From: Syngnathus acus
Lineage: Eukaryota; Chordata; Actinopteri; Syngnathiformes; Syngnathidae
Length of the DNA: 64,000 bases
Assembly (NCBI RefSeq): GCF_901709675.1
Contig: NC_051102.1
Coordinates: forward strand, 7,289,412-7,353,411
Direction of reading: 5' to 3'
A program made the position numbers and the translations under genes. Below the pieces are notes generated by a model, which ran no database searches, was not told the origin of the DNA, and worked only from the letters and a program-made list of their open reading frames with translations. Of the stretch, positions 32,201 through 44,519 are shown in pieces (position 1 is the first letter of the stretch; the number at the start of each line of letters is the position of its first letter).

Positions 32201-35200
32201 GGTGACTCGGAACCTGAACGACATGGGCGCGGATGGATCGTAAGCTCCTGGCGCAGGCGCGCTCCCATCTTAAAATGTTTAAAGCGCTCGTTTGTTTCGT
32301 CGGATTGGAATTAGGCACACGGTGGGCCTTTTTCATGTCGCTGATGTGACCATCTTGCCGGCGGTCTGCATTTCGAAGGAGGGTCTCACCCACAGAGTTG
32401 CAGGCGCAGGGCAGGCAGCGGCGGCGCTCATCTGGGACCCTGTAATGGCGCTCTAGGCAGCGCTCGCACCTGGGCCCGTCCGTGTTGTCAGCGCAGTTCT
32501 TGCAGTGCCCCCCATGGCCCGTGGCTCGGTACAGCTCGGCGTCAAAGTAGCACTCGGAACTCTTTCCGCTGCACTCGCACGCTGGTGGACGCAAACGGCG
32601 ATGTCAGGCGAGGGCGGCGCCGGCCTACGGCATCGGCGCTCTCTTACGCAGACACTCGTTGGCGCTGTCAGCGGTGGCCCGCCTCCACGGACGGTCGTTG
32701 TAGAAGGCTTTGCAGAGCTGACAGTCGGCTCCCTCCGTGTTGTGCTTGCAGTTGCACACCAGGCGACCTCCGGCGTCCTTCAGGCACTCGCTGGCGTGGC
32801 CGTTGCACTTGCACCTGGCCGATCAGGGTCGTCATGATATATGTGACTATGTGAACTAGGTAAGAGGGCCTCACGTTGCAGACAAAATAAATCGAGAGGA
32901 AAGACAAGCGCGGCGGACGACGTTCCCCGAGAGCGGAGGCCCGCTTACCTTCCGCCCACGGCAAAGTCGGAGATGGCGTAGTAGTAGGACTTGAGCACTT
33001 TGGGGTCGTTGAAGACTTCGTCGCCGAAGGTGTTGAGGCGGTTCAAGGTCACGCGGATGTCGGTGGCCGTCACCCAGTCCTGTCGCGGCACACAACATCA
33101 TGACGTAACGCCAAGCTACGGACACCGAGCGAGCGCTCAGCAAACTCTGCCTCTCCGATGGGCCTGTTTCGGCTTCCGTGCAATATTTCGGGCGTCAATA
33201 GGATTTGCCAGAGCGAAGACGCATCAGCTTTCAAAGCGAGCGCCTTCGTCGCAGCCGACACGTGTACAAGGCTTGTTGAAAACACCCGCTCGGCCCCGGA
33301 CGTCCGCTCTCGCTTCGTCACGGACGATATGTAAAAAAAAAAAGTGTTACACAACAGGCCGCCAAGGCCGGCGCTCGCTATCGGCAGGAAGCTTATCGCA
33401 TCCCTCGGGTGAAGGAGAGAGAGCTCTCTTGGCGCAGCTGCTCTGAGAACAACAATGTGCGTCTGGCGGGAGGACGGCGCACCGATACCGGCCGAGACAT
33501 GACAAACAAACGCTCGACACATGCGGCTCGCGAGCACGCGCTATCTCTCGCGTCCGTCAAGCTTTTCCTTTTTTTCAATAACAAATTCTATTTTGCAAGA
33601 TGCAAGGCCTTCTTTTTAGAAAGAACCGAGACCTGCTTGGAACAACGCATGATGTCATTTGAATTTCTGCAACCCCGAATGTGGCAATTTGTTCTCAGAG
33701 CATTGCGCAATTCTGGAACGCTAAAGGGGGGGGCAGTGTGGAAGCTGATGTTGGTTGGCCGGGGGGTTTGTTTGAGCAGGTGCTTGCTCACTTGACTTCC
33801 TGCATCCAAAAAGGACAGCCTTTGTTTTTGTCACTCATTAAATGGAAGGAGGTGGGCTTCTGGCTTCCAGGAAGTGGGCGTGGCGGACTTTGGATGAGGT
33901 TGTCATCATTGGACACGCCGCAGCTGTTCCGGAGCTAACCCCTCGCCGCCGCCGCCACCCCCACTGCAGCTGCCCCGTCTTCGCACTATCAATCACGCGG
34001 GAATCACGCGGGAATCCCACGTGCGCTTGATGTTTGCTGGCAAGGAGCGCAGCAATGACACTTTGGGTTTATTCTCTGAAATATTTTATTCTTGTGCCCA
34101 CAAAAATGTTTAAAAACGTTTTTATTGATTTGAAATAGCAAAATGTACTTCTCATTTTCACCAGCAGCCGGTGTTGCGCTAATGGCGGCGGCCCTTTTTA
34201 GCCGCTGTGACCTGTTGACGGCGTCAGCAGGGTTTCGGAAGTAAACCCTGCTCCCGGCGCACGTGTCGCATTTGGCGACGGCCGTCCGACACGGTCGCCC
34301 AAAATAAATTGCCAGGACAGGAACCCTCACGACTACAGTGACATCACTCCAGTGTGTTTGAGCATGAGTCAGAACACACAGCGGTGTCCACGATCGCATC
34401 TTTGCTTGTTTCTAAACTCGCCCTAGTGTTCGTGCAATGCGGCATTCCAGGAAGGTCTCAGGTCGGACTTTACTTGCGAGATCAGAAACATATTTAGCTT
34501 TGCGTTCATTTTGTTTTTTAAAATAATGTGATTTGTGCTGACTGCATGAACATATGCCATTATTCACCCGCATCAAGTTGAATAAAACGTTTTCAAGATA
34601 CGAACACTTTAAGGTCAAAATCCGCCACCCCGTCTTCCTCGAATGCAGCATTGATGTCTGTGTTTGCGTGTTAAACCCCGCCCTCCGGAGAAGGCAGGAA
34701 TGTCACAAGAGTGTGCAAAATAGCGAGGCGGCCAGAACGCACCTGCAGGACAGGACTGTTGTCAAAGTTGTACGCGCTGGGCCGGCCCTCCAGCGTAGAG
34801 AAGGCCACGTTGCCGCCCGTCAGCGGCGAGATGTCGCTGAAGTCGTCGGTGCAGAGCGCCCGCCGCTCGTCCTCGCCGGTGCGGATGAAACCGCGGCCTG
34901 GCTTGCCGTAGGTCTTCTCGCACGAGCCGCTGTAGTAGGCGTAGGGCGTCCAGGCGCCGTCCTCGCCACTGCGCTTGTAGATGACGAAGCTCTCGGGACG
35001 GCTGGTGTGGAACTTGAGCCGCACGTACGTGATGTCGAAGGCCTTGCCTGCCGGCAGAAGTGCGCCACATGCAAGAGTGACATCATCAGATGCCAAAGTG
35101 GGACGCTGGCATGCGTGATATCATCCTATGACGGCAACATCTGCTTCTTTGGCGGGCGCCATCTTGTGGCTCCAGGACAAGGACGCGCACGCATACCTGA

Positions 35201-38200
35201 CGGGTATGAGCAGGCCCGGGCCCGCGTGCGTGCGTGAGGAATGCGCTGTGTAAACAGGGTGATGTCGAGGGGGGAGGGAAAGGGGTGGGGGGGCTCAGCC
35301 GGGGCCTCGGAGTGGAGAGTAAATAAAACGGACAAAGCCTGTTGTCTGACTTTCTTCCGGCAGGAAACTCAAAGACACGGGAAGCGTGACGTCTGTATTG
35401 AAAGAATGCCAAAGAACGGCAAAAGGTGTTGAAGCAGGTGGCGTGCCTTCAAGGCGACTCCGCCTCCTCCTCCGACTATGGTGAACAGCAGCGGCAGACC
35501 CCAAGTGAGCCATCCCCCTCCCCCAAGGGAGAGCTACCACCACCAAGACAAGTCCTGACAAAAACTTTCCATCCCGAGACCCCCCAGCACTTACATGGGG
35601 GACGGAGGGGGGGGGACAGGACGGCTTGGACAGTGACGTGTCGAGTATTTGGCAACAATGTATTCAGTACGAAATCAAGAAAAAAAAAAAAGCAGCAGAC
35701 TCAAATGAGATTGCCTTAAAAGGGGCCAGTGGGGGAGGGGAGGGGTCGTTTTGCGTCCCTTCGTCAATGAAAGGAGAAGCCGCCGCTTGGGTGCTTGGGT
35801 CATCTTGCGGCAGATTCCAACAAGAGCGCCACCGGTCCCGCCAAAGTGCACAGAACTCACTTGCAAGGTCTCGATGACCTCACCGCATTCCCAGCAAATC
35901 AAAGAAGGCTTTGAGCGTTTCCGTGGGACGGAGCCGGGTAAAAGGTCAGCCCCGCCGCCCACGCGCACCTCCGTCTTGTTAACAGTCCACAATTGTTTGC
36001 CATCAATCGTGCCATCGCATGCGCCGATATACTACATTCTTCGACATTCTCGTGGCAGCCATCTTTGTTCAAAATTTCACGCACACTATCCCACTTCAAT
36101 GAACATGTCAAGCAAGTTCAGCATTTGCTTGAGGGAAGATGAAAGAGTCTTGCAGGTGAAAACCGGCCGGGTGTGTGTGTAAACAGTGTGCTAATTAAAG
36201 GGACCACCAAAGACCACCGGAGCCCCCCCAAGGCATCAGCATAGCAGGAAGTCAGGAACAAACACCAATGAGCTCGTATTTGAGTAGCACATCATCGTTG
36301 TTGGGCAGGATGCGCATGCTTTGTATGTATGTTTGCATGTTTGTAACCGCCATGTCTACCTGTATAGCAACAAATAACCTTGCGGGCATCAACATGTCGT
36401 CCTCACAAGACCCCCCCCCCCACGGCAAAGATAAAGCGCCCGCCCCCCCGCCAGCTGCTTCTGTTAAAAATTCCCACACTGCCTTTCCTTCCCATAGGGC
36501 AGGAAGTCACTCAAATTCCTCAAATGACTAACTTAAGCCGCAGTGCAGAGATGCAAATGAGCTTGGACAACAACTTTAGCCTCACATGCACGCGCGTGCA
36601 CACGCATTCCAAAAGGCAAGCAGGTGGTGCATGCGATGCCATGATCAGCACAGACAACTTCCGCTTCGAATGACAACACGCAGCGCATTCCATAAGCATA
36701 AGCACCCAGAAAGCAAACGCCGTCACCCGCACAACGTCGGTGACCTCTGAACTCCACGAGACGCGCCGGTTTTGCTGCCGGGCATCCATATACAGTATCG
36801 ACGTGGAGGAAAACATCTCGGAGGCGACACGCAGGGTGGCCTTTATGGATGAGACCCCCAAAAAGCAGTGCAACATCAATATGGGCCCCGGTGAAGACTT
36901 TTTAGGGGCCCACAAGACTCGACTCGAGCGCCTCCCAATCTAGCCGTATCGACGTCGCTGACGTATTTATGGGGCGGTGAAAGAAATGACAATTTGACCA
37001 TATGTTGTAAGAACGCTTTGCTACGTGATACGGGCTTGGGACGACGGGGTCTATTGGAGCGCGTCAGCTGAGCTTCCAGATGTTCCGCATCGCGTTCCCA
37101 CGCACAGAAGGGAGCAGAGGAGGGGTCCGATTTTCAACAGCTGCTGGCCGGCTCGCTCGCCGCCTGATTTTTTTCCCACGGTGAGCGCTCTGGTCAACTC
37201 CAGGGGAGCGGTAGAATTTTGAGGTGATGTGAGGCGAGCGCGGCGGCGCCACGGCAGCAGCGGGACGTCCGGCTCGTCCCCAAGCCGGCGACGTGAGCGC
37301 AGGCCTTGGGAATGCGGCGCCGCGAATGCCCCGCAGAAATAGACGGCTTTTTTTAAACGTCCCGAAAGACGAGAGCGCTGACGCAAATAGCATCGGGATG
37401 GGCGTCGTCGCCGCCTGCGCGTCTCACCTGGCGCGCACTCGCTCAAAGTCAAAGTTCAGCCAGCGGCGGGAGCAAAGGGACAAAATACAAGTCTCCTTAT
37501 GGCGTTACCATGGAGACGCCGGTACAAGGGTCCCAAGCGGCCTGTACGCACGTTATAAAGTGTTCGCATGATTGCACAACTGCCGACAAACATACTTCAA
37601 GAACCATCCCATTTGGCCAGTGAATCAATGACTGGGATTTTTTTCAAAAACATTTCCAATCCTTTATCACAAAAAAGTTTTCAAATGGACAGTTGAGAAA
37701 AGTTGAAAATCCCTTTTGCTGTTCTCCAAAGCAGCGGTTCAGAAAATGGATATTTGCAAATGTCTTATTTTGAGGAAACAATCATTGTTTTCATGGTCGA
37801 TGACAGAAATTGGAGAATCTTTTGTGTTGAGAGGTGCAAATTTTGGACGGTTTCATATGAAATGAGGATAGGCGAAGATCAAAATCCTTACAGCGCACTT
37901 GGATAAGCGATTAGTTGGGGATGAATCCCTGCCCCTAAAACACGATACTGTGACCGCCAGCATGCAAATTCCCATGACACGATGGGATACAATGGGTTCT
38001 ATCATGTTCTAGCATGTTCTCAAGGGACACTGTTTAACCAGACACGCGTGTTCCCATGTTGCCCTGAGCCGCCTGGCAGGTAGGCTAGCGTCCGTTTACG
38101 TTCGGGTATGTCTCATAGGTGTCAAACCTGCGGCTCGGGTGCCAGTTATGGCCCGTCACCTGGCTTTGTGTGGCCCGCATCGGTTGCGTGCTAAAAGCTG

Positions 38201-38799
38201 CAGCACACGCAGGAGCTAAACCTCAAGGTTGCATTTTCTTCCAGAACCTTCCTTACAGTTGTCGACAAAAATTTGCTTGCTGCTGAAACGCCCAAATTGA
38301 TGTATTGTTATTGGTTTACAAGACTGGCGTAGGAGAGCAAAGGTCAACATGCGTGTGCGCGCAATCGCACGCTCCCCTGCGTTCCAGACTTGATGCCGGG
38401 GCTCTTACCGAGGTGCAGGGTGAGGTTGATGGCGTTGGGGTACTGCACCCCGGCCAGCATGGTCTGGCTCTGCCACCAGGTGGTGTCCTGCTGGTTGTTG
38501 TAATCGGTGAGGTAGGCGGCACCGTGCTGGTTGCGAGGGTCGCGGGCGTCGCAGATGTGGCACGACTTGGTGACCCCGGTGGCTCCCGTCTGGACGCAGT
38601 ACTCCTCTGCGGGGCTCCCGCACGTGTTGGTCGCCACCACCGTTACGTTGAACGCGGCGTTCACAAACTCCGGCATACAGCGTTGCGCGCCCCCTTGCTC
38701 GTCCGTGCACTCATCCATAGCGGCGCCTACGCCGACCGTCACGACGGCCGTCAGCAAGACCACCGCCAGGGGGGACCACCGCGAGGAAGCAGCCGCCAT
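26284..38799 (-). CDS. lamc1: laminin subunit gamma-1
   Basis: Chain of most laminin trimers in basement membranes. 28 exons from high to low coordinate: 38799-38409, 35047-34743, 33079-32949, 32814-32648, 32581-32390, 32213-32096, 32027-31929, 31868-31732, 31668-31546, 31256-31067, 30844-30732, 30616-30395, 30305-30117, 29973-29728, 29663-29510, 29415-29273, 29192-29014, 28936-28780, 28645-28440, 28375-28296, 28230-28093, 28010-27866, 27793-27644, 27540-27426, 27352-27153, 27047-26889, 26711-26612 and 26540-26284. Total 4806 nt, 1601 aa (human 1609). Order: signal peptide; laminin N-terminal domain ([18 protein letters not shown] start); EGF-like repeats; laminin IV domain (exons 9-12); more EGF-like repeats with the nidogen-binding type [10 protein letters not shown]; coiled-coil from exon 18. 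The end [10 protein letters not shown] keeps the Cys for beta-chain pairing and the Glu third from the end, which is needed for integrin binding. First ATG at 38799. Intron 1 is the largest (3.4 kb). Confidence 0.98.
26771..26821. other. perfect 15-bp inverted repeat in lamc1 intron
   Basis: CAGGTGACCTCGAGT at 26771-26785 faces ACTCGAGGTCACCTG at 26807-26821 across 21 nt, in the intron between the exons ending at 26889 and starting at 26711. Confidence 0.7.
34436..34652. mobile_element. MITE, 217 bp, in lamc1 intron 2
   Basis: The left end AATGCGGCATTCCAGGAAGG and the right end, read on the minus strand as AATGCTGCATTCGAGGAAG, form terminal inverted repeats of about 36 bp with a few mismatches. 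There is no coding capacity. A shorter relative is at 51898-51977. Confidence 0.65.
35048..38408 (-). other. lamc1 intron 1
   Basis: 3.36 kb without a recognised exon. It holds homopolymer runs (A near 35682, C near 36410) and, at about 38118-38185, a degenerate hAT-like end (GTGTCAAACCTGCGGCTCGG followed by GGCCCG wording). The size and position suit a regulatory first intron, but no specific site can be supported. Confidence 0.4.
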
Positions 38800-40662
38800 A
38801 TCGGCGCTCCTCACTCTCCGCCAAGATCGCGACGCCACTCGAGCGGCACAAAGTGAACTAAACTCGGCTGACTTGCTCCAAGAGGGGGGGGGCGGAAGAG
38901 GCGAGAAAGTTGCGGGGAAGTAGGGCGCAAGTTGCGGGCGAGTGAAGACGGAACTTGTTGCGGCGAGTTGCGGAGGAGCTCAGCACTTTTTGTGCGCCGC
39001 CATGGAGTGCGAGAAGTCGACTACACCCTGGAAGGAAGGGCAGGCAGGGTAGCAGCGCGCATGCGCAACACCCGCCGGACTTAATTTCCGGCGACAGAGC
39101 GCAGTTCGAGGCGCGGCTTAACGTGGGGTGAACCTTGACGTTTGACTCAGGCATTCTCCACCTTTTTTACTGTATTTTATTTTTCTTGTTAAACTATTTC
39201 CTTGGCGGCTTTAATATGTGCCGTCATATGACGTCACTTTTTGTTATTAACACTCCCGTCGGAAGTGATAAATGCCACTGACCGAAATCTAATACTGACT
39301 TCAACCATACGGGGAGTGTGCCGTCTGCTGGGGACTTGTTGGTACTGCACCCATCTCACTTATTTTGAAAGTATGTGGAGGACGACTTTTGACCTCAACT
39401 TTCGATCCCAATGACCTAAGATACTTGGGGAGGAAAACATGTCTGTTTCAACTTTGAAACATAAGATTGATAAAGAAAAACGTCCATTCACTCATGGTGG
39501 ACAGCCTGGCTACATTTCTTGGTTTGAAACTTTGGCCCAACTGAATTCGTCATCCGTCCAGTAGCCCTGGCCCAACAAAAACGTCGAGCACCCCATTTTT
39601 AGGACCCACGAACACGCTGACCGAGCTTCCTTAGCTCTACAAACGCTCGCTTCGAAGTGCACACGAGTCGGGACTTGGAAGTCGGCGCATCTCGGTCCGC
39701 TAAATAAAACTCCACTTCCCAGGATGCATTGCTTTGCGGCGTCAAGGGCTTCAGAGAGTCCGCTCCCGATTGAGTCAAGTCAATGAGAAAACTGACTCCG
39801 AAGTGCCTCTGGCGCATTTGCGCGTCAGCTGCGCGTGGAAATCGACTCCGAGCGGCGGCGTTTGCAAGCGGGAGGCAGCCGTTGCATGCCGGGTAGCCGA
39901 GGCGGTGCGCGCGCTGTTTCTGTGCGAAGGAATGAGACGGCTAAACCCCGCTGCCTGTCTCCGCGGTCACCGAGCACCCACAGCGGCCGCGGCTCTTTGA
40001 GACGAGCGATGAGGTAACGCTGCCCGGCGGGCTCTGATTTCGCTCCATGTTCTCTTTCCGCTCATGCAAGGGCGAGTGGCGACCAAGACACGTCGATGCG
40101 AAGGCGTCAGCTGTTTAGCTTCTTAGCAGCCGGCTAGCGCGACTTTTCAACTCTGTTGTTGTGTGACAGGATGACAGCGCCGATAGCTTCGCCCGCGCTA
40201 ACTGTTGAAAATGGCTAGCAGTCAGGCGTCAGCTGTGACGTTTTATGACGTTTAATGACGCAACCACGGCATGGTCATTACTACGTAATATGCTGTTATC
40301 GCGACTGCGGTGCGTTGTTACCTGTGTGACCGGCAGGTGGCGCTGCTGCAGTGAAGTTGACGAATGGGTCGGAGCTACAGCGAAGAACCTCTACCACATG
40401 ACAGTGAAGTCGACCAAAATAAGCGGAAAAGCTACAACACCGACTTCAGCTTTTGCACTCGTCGGAGTCTGAGTCTCTCGATTTTGAGCAATACTCAATT
40501 ATTTTTTGTGGGGGGTTTTTCTCAAAGTGTCACTCAAATGATTACCCCAACTTCCGATCACGTTATTGGATCGGGTCAACCCTACTGTCATGCAATGTCA
40601 GAGTGTGTTGTGGTTCCATGTAGGAACGGGGCGTTGGGACCAGCTGATCTGGCGTCTGCACC
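38800..40662. promoter_or_regulatory. divergent promoter interval lamc1 / fastk
   Basis: lamc1 and fastk start in opposite directions from this 1.86 kb interval. The lamc1 side (38800-39100) and the fastk side (about 39600-40250) are both CpG-rich, separated by AT-rich DNA. At 39715-39731 CTTCCCAGGATGCATTG resembles a ZNF143 core. No coding exon was found. Confidence 0.45.
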
Positions 40663-43600
40663 ATGCTGCGTTGGTCCACCGGTTGGCGCGTCCTAAGTCA
40701 AGTCGCCGGTGCCACATCGCCCGCCATGCACGCTACCCATCTATACGCTGCCGGGGGAGGCGGCGGAGTCAATGCGGGGAAGCGACGAGGGCTGGCTGTG
40801 CTTGAGGTGCCGTCCCCCCATCCCCATCAGTACCAGGTGCTGCCACCGTACCTGCCGTACCCGGGGCCTCGGGGAATCCGCTTTCAGCCGCCGCCCCGAG
40901 CCCATCTTCGCACGCAAGTGGGAGGCAAGAAGAAGACGTGGAACTTCATCCAAGAGAAGATGAGCTACGACACCTTCTTCACCATGAAGCGACTCATCGA
41001 GCGCTCGAGCCGCCCTGACGAGGTTCTGCGCTGGCTGTCTCAGAACCCGGCCAAGATCTCCCACAACCACTATGCCGTGGCACTGCACAAGATAGCGCAG
41101 CTGCTACAGGCCGCCCCCCTTCCACCGCTGCCCGGCGGCGAAGCTTCGGACGCATGTGGTCGGCACGTCTTGGAGCGCCAGGACTTCCTGTCTCTGTGCG
41201 ATGCCGTCATCAGCGACTGCTCCGACTTTGACAACTTCAGTGTTGTCAACTGCCTGTACGCCGCCGCAGCGCTCGGTAAGTCGCCAGCCCAGAATGCTAT
41301 CAGGACAAATTGAGGTTGCCAAAGACCATGGTAGAGCCTTGGTTCACCAACAACTCGTGTTGTGGTGTGCTGTGTGGGGTCAGGACTCCCCGGCGACTGT
41401 CCGATGGTGGCGGCGCTGGAGGCGGAGTGCCACGGCCGCCTGGCACGCTTCAACCAGAAGGACGTGTCCATGGTGTTCAGTTCCAGCCTCAAACTGCACC
41501 CTGGCAGCCAGCACCCGCTCGCTGAGGCCTGCCTGCTGACTTTGGAGAAGAACCTGGAGCGAGAGCGCCACCCGCAGACGCTCTTCCTGCTGCTGTCCTA
41601 CTACCGCCTGAAATGGCGTGGCGGCACCAGCGACGAGGACGACGCGGCGCCTGACCCCCAACGGGTGCTGGCCAACAGGTAACGGCTAGCGGCGACGTCT
41701 TCAAACAAATTCCTCCATCCCTGCTCCCCGGCGCGCACGACAGAGATCCGTGGTTCCGGGAACCTTGCGAATGAGAGCCTAACCACGCCTGTGGGTCACC
41801 TTTTAGAAAGATCTTGCGTCTGGTCAAACACACGCTGGCCAGCGTCAGTGGCGTGCGAGACCAGGAGATGGCGCTGCTGGATGAGATGTTGGCAGCCTGC
41901 GCCCGGGAAGCCAACAACAAGAGCCTGGAGTTCATCTTCAGCTCGCACCTCTTCTACCAGAACAGACAGGAGAGGTTCATCAGAAGCCTGGCAGGTCCGT
42001 TCACATCAACATTTGCCCAAAATTCACCACATGGAGTGGACACTTGTGCATTGGGACCAAACAACAAGATCACGATAGACTAATAGCAGACGGCCTTGAA
42101 AAAGGGGCGCCGGTGGGTGAGGCGCGCGTTAAGGCGTGTGGCCGTGTGTTTGTGTTAGACGAGCTTCCTAAGAAGGAGGACGGCCTGAGCGTGGCCACCA
42201 TGTCGCTCATCTCAAAGTACGTGGCGCGCCATCGTCTCCGGGAGACGGCCTTACTTGACGCCATTGCGGCCTTCCTCGTCAGGAAAGCAGAGCATCTGGA
42301 CAGCAAGGTGAGCAGGGCCGTCCTCTGACCTGACCCCCCCCGGCCTGACTCTGTATCACCCCGCGTGCACGCAGGTCATCCAGAAGCTGGTGTTTCCCTT
42401 CAGCAGGATGAGCTACCGTCCGTCCAACGAGGACCGGTTCTTCCGGGTCCTGGAGGAGGTTCTGGAGACCAAAGCGCTGAGCTCCCCGCTGGCCACCGTC
42501 AACATCCTCATGTCGCTATTTCAGTTGGGCCGCTTCCCGGGTGCCGTCCTGCATCACGTCTTCTCCCCCGCCTTCATCAGCAACGTCACCGGTCGGTAGC
42601 CCGCCCGGCCTGGCTCGGCCCATCTCACGCTAACACCCGTCCTGCCCGCAGACAGCCCCTACGCCCTGATCGTGCGCCGCTACCTGTCCTTGCTGGATGC
42701 CGCCCTGCAGCTGGAGCACCCCCACTACCGGGGCCCCCGCCTGCACCCCGAACTCAAGGTGCTCATGTTCCACCAGGCGCTCACCGCCGACGAGGTCAAC
42801 CGCAAGTACAGGTGAGCTGAGCCGGTCGTGGGAACCGGAAGCCCGGATGTCACGTACACGTCTTCAACATCGAAATCCATTGCAAAAAGAATCAAGCTGA
42901 ACCGTTGAGTAATAAAATTGATATCGCGGCCATTGTCCTCCGATTTTGTCTTTTGACACATTCTTGCAAGAACCATTATTGGTCACTGACCCAATGTGTG
43001 AATGTGCCAGTTATAAAGGCGTCGTGGCCGAGGCTCTGCGGCAGCTGGTTGGAGAAAACAACTACAAGCGGGACCAAATACTTGAGCCCGGATACTACAC
43101 AGGTACACACACACGCGCAGCACTCACCACATGCAGCACGGCCCACGTCAATCTCGTTTCTGTCCAGACTTTGTGTTGCGAGTGGATTCGTCCGGTCGGG
43201 TTCTTCCCATGCAGCCAAGCGGGCATTCGGTTCCGGGCTCGGATATCGTGTGCACTCCACAGGAAGCGGATGACATCGGCAACTTGTCGGCCTCCTTGGC
43301 CGCACTGGACACAGGCGCTCGGGAGCCGGCGGGGGCTGCCCAGACCACCGGGGGCACAGTGGAGCCTGGGTTCTTTCCACCTCGGACGGCATACGGCCCG
43401 GCGGGCGGCACTTGCCTCAAGGACAGCGGCGGTCCCTCGGACTCGGGCCCCCAGTGCCACGTGCCTGCAGCGGAGTACCATTTGCCGGAAAGCCAGGAGA
43501 GCTCCACACTCAGTAGCCCCCCCTCCGAGGGCCCGCTGCCACCAGCAGAGGATCCGGGATTGGCGGCCGTGGGTGCCACCTCCGCCCCAGACTCTCTCTT

Positions 43601-44158
43601 CCAGTTCTCCATGGGGAAGATCCTGGAGGACGAGGCGAGCGCGGATCTCCCCACTGACAAGGGGACGGCTCTCTACAAAGCGGGGACGCCGAGTGATGGG
43701 TCCACGATGGAGGCCGTCCAGCCTCCGCAGAAAGAGCAGCAAATAAAGAGGTGGGTCTACTCGGCTGCAGTCGCACAGAGCCGCAATCGTTATGGCGTCC
43801 AAAAGCTATTTTCCATTTGACCGACTAGCGTTTCGAAAGTGGACAATTGTGTCGCAACATGACGTGTCCCCCATTCAGGTTGGTGATCTCGGTGAATGAC
43901 AAATGGCACTACTGCCACAACTCCAGCGTCCTGGTGGGCTCCCGCGCCATGAGGGACCGCCACCTGAGGCTGCTGGGCTATGCCATCCTGCAGGTGCCAT
44001 GCCAGCCAGTTGCGCTCGTAATACTCGATTGGATGCCGAGCTATACTAACGCGTTGCGCAATGTCTTGCAGCTGCCCTACCACGAGCTGGAAAAGCTGAA
44101 TGGCATCGAGGAGGTCAAGACGTATCTCCGCGCCAAACTCCACGACGTACCGCCGTGA
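40663..44158 (+). CDS. fastk: FAS-activated serine/threonine kinase family protein
   Basis: FASTK-family RNA-binding protein linked to mitochondrial mRNA handling and to alternative splicing. Ten exons: 40663-41275, 41384-41678, 41807-41994, 42159-42307, 42375-42591, 42652-42811, 43011-43102, 43168-43750, 43879-43993 and 44072-44158. Total 2499 nt, 832 aa. The N-terminus MLRWSTGWRVLSQVAGATS is basic and amphipathic, compatible with mitochondrial import. VLRWLSQNPAKISHNHYAVAL matches the family's repeat region in exon 1. LATVNILMSLFQLGRFP with SPYALIVRRYLSLLDAALQLE is the FAST core. The C-terminal RAP domain includes NDKWHYCHNSSVLVGSRAMR and GYAILQLPYHEL. YSYKGVVAEALRQLVGENNY mirrors human FASTK. 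It is much longer than human FASTK (549 aa), through an extended exon 1-3 region and a Ser/Pro/Gly-rich 583-nt exon 8. Poly(A) signals at 44265-44270 and 44354-44359. Confidence 0.92.
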
Positions 44159-44519
44159 GCCTTTTGTCTTTGTGGCCAAAAAGGTTTTTAGGAAATGTGA
44201 CAAACGGTTGACGGCAGGGTGTCGACTGATGTGTGCGCGCTGTCCAGGGTAACAGCGTGTTATGATTAAAAGAAAATGTGTGTGGCAGCGAGGGATGACT
44301 GCTCGTCATGGATGGGGTGAAAGTTCAGATTATTTATCGCATTGTTAATAGTTAATAAATTTGATGCTCTTGGCCTGAGATGGTGTCATGGAGGATAACA
44401 CGAGCAAAGGAAAAAAGTGCTTTTATTTCTTAATCCTGTTTTTAGGCACGCCCGCCCCCCTTCCTGTACAAACCCCACCTGTCAGATAAAACACCCCCCC
44501 CCTCAACGAGAAATCCGAG

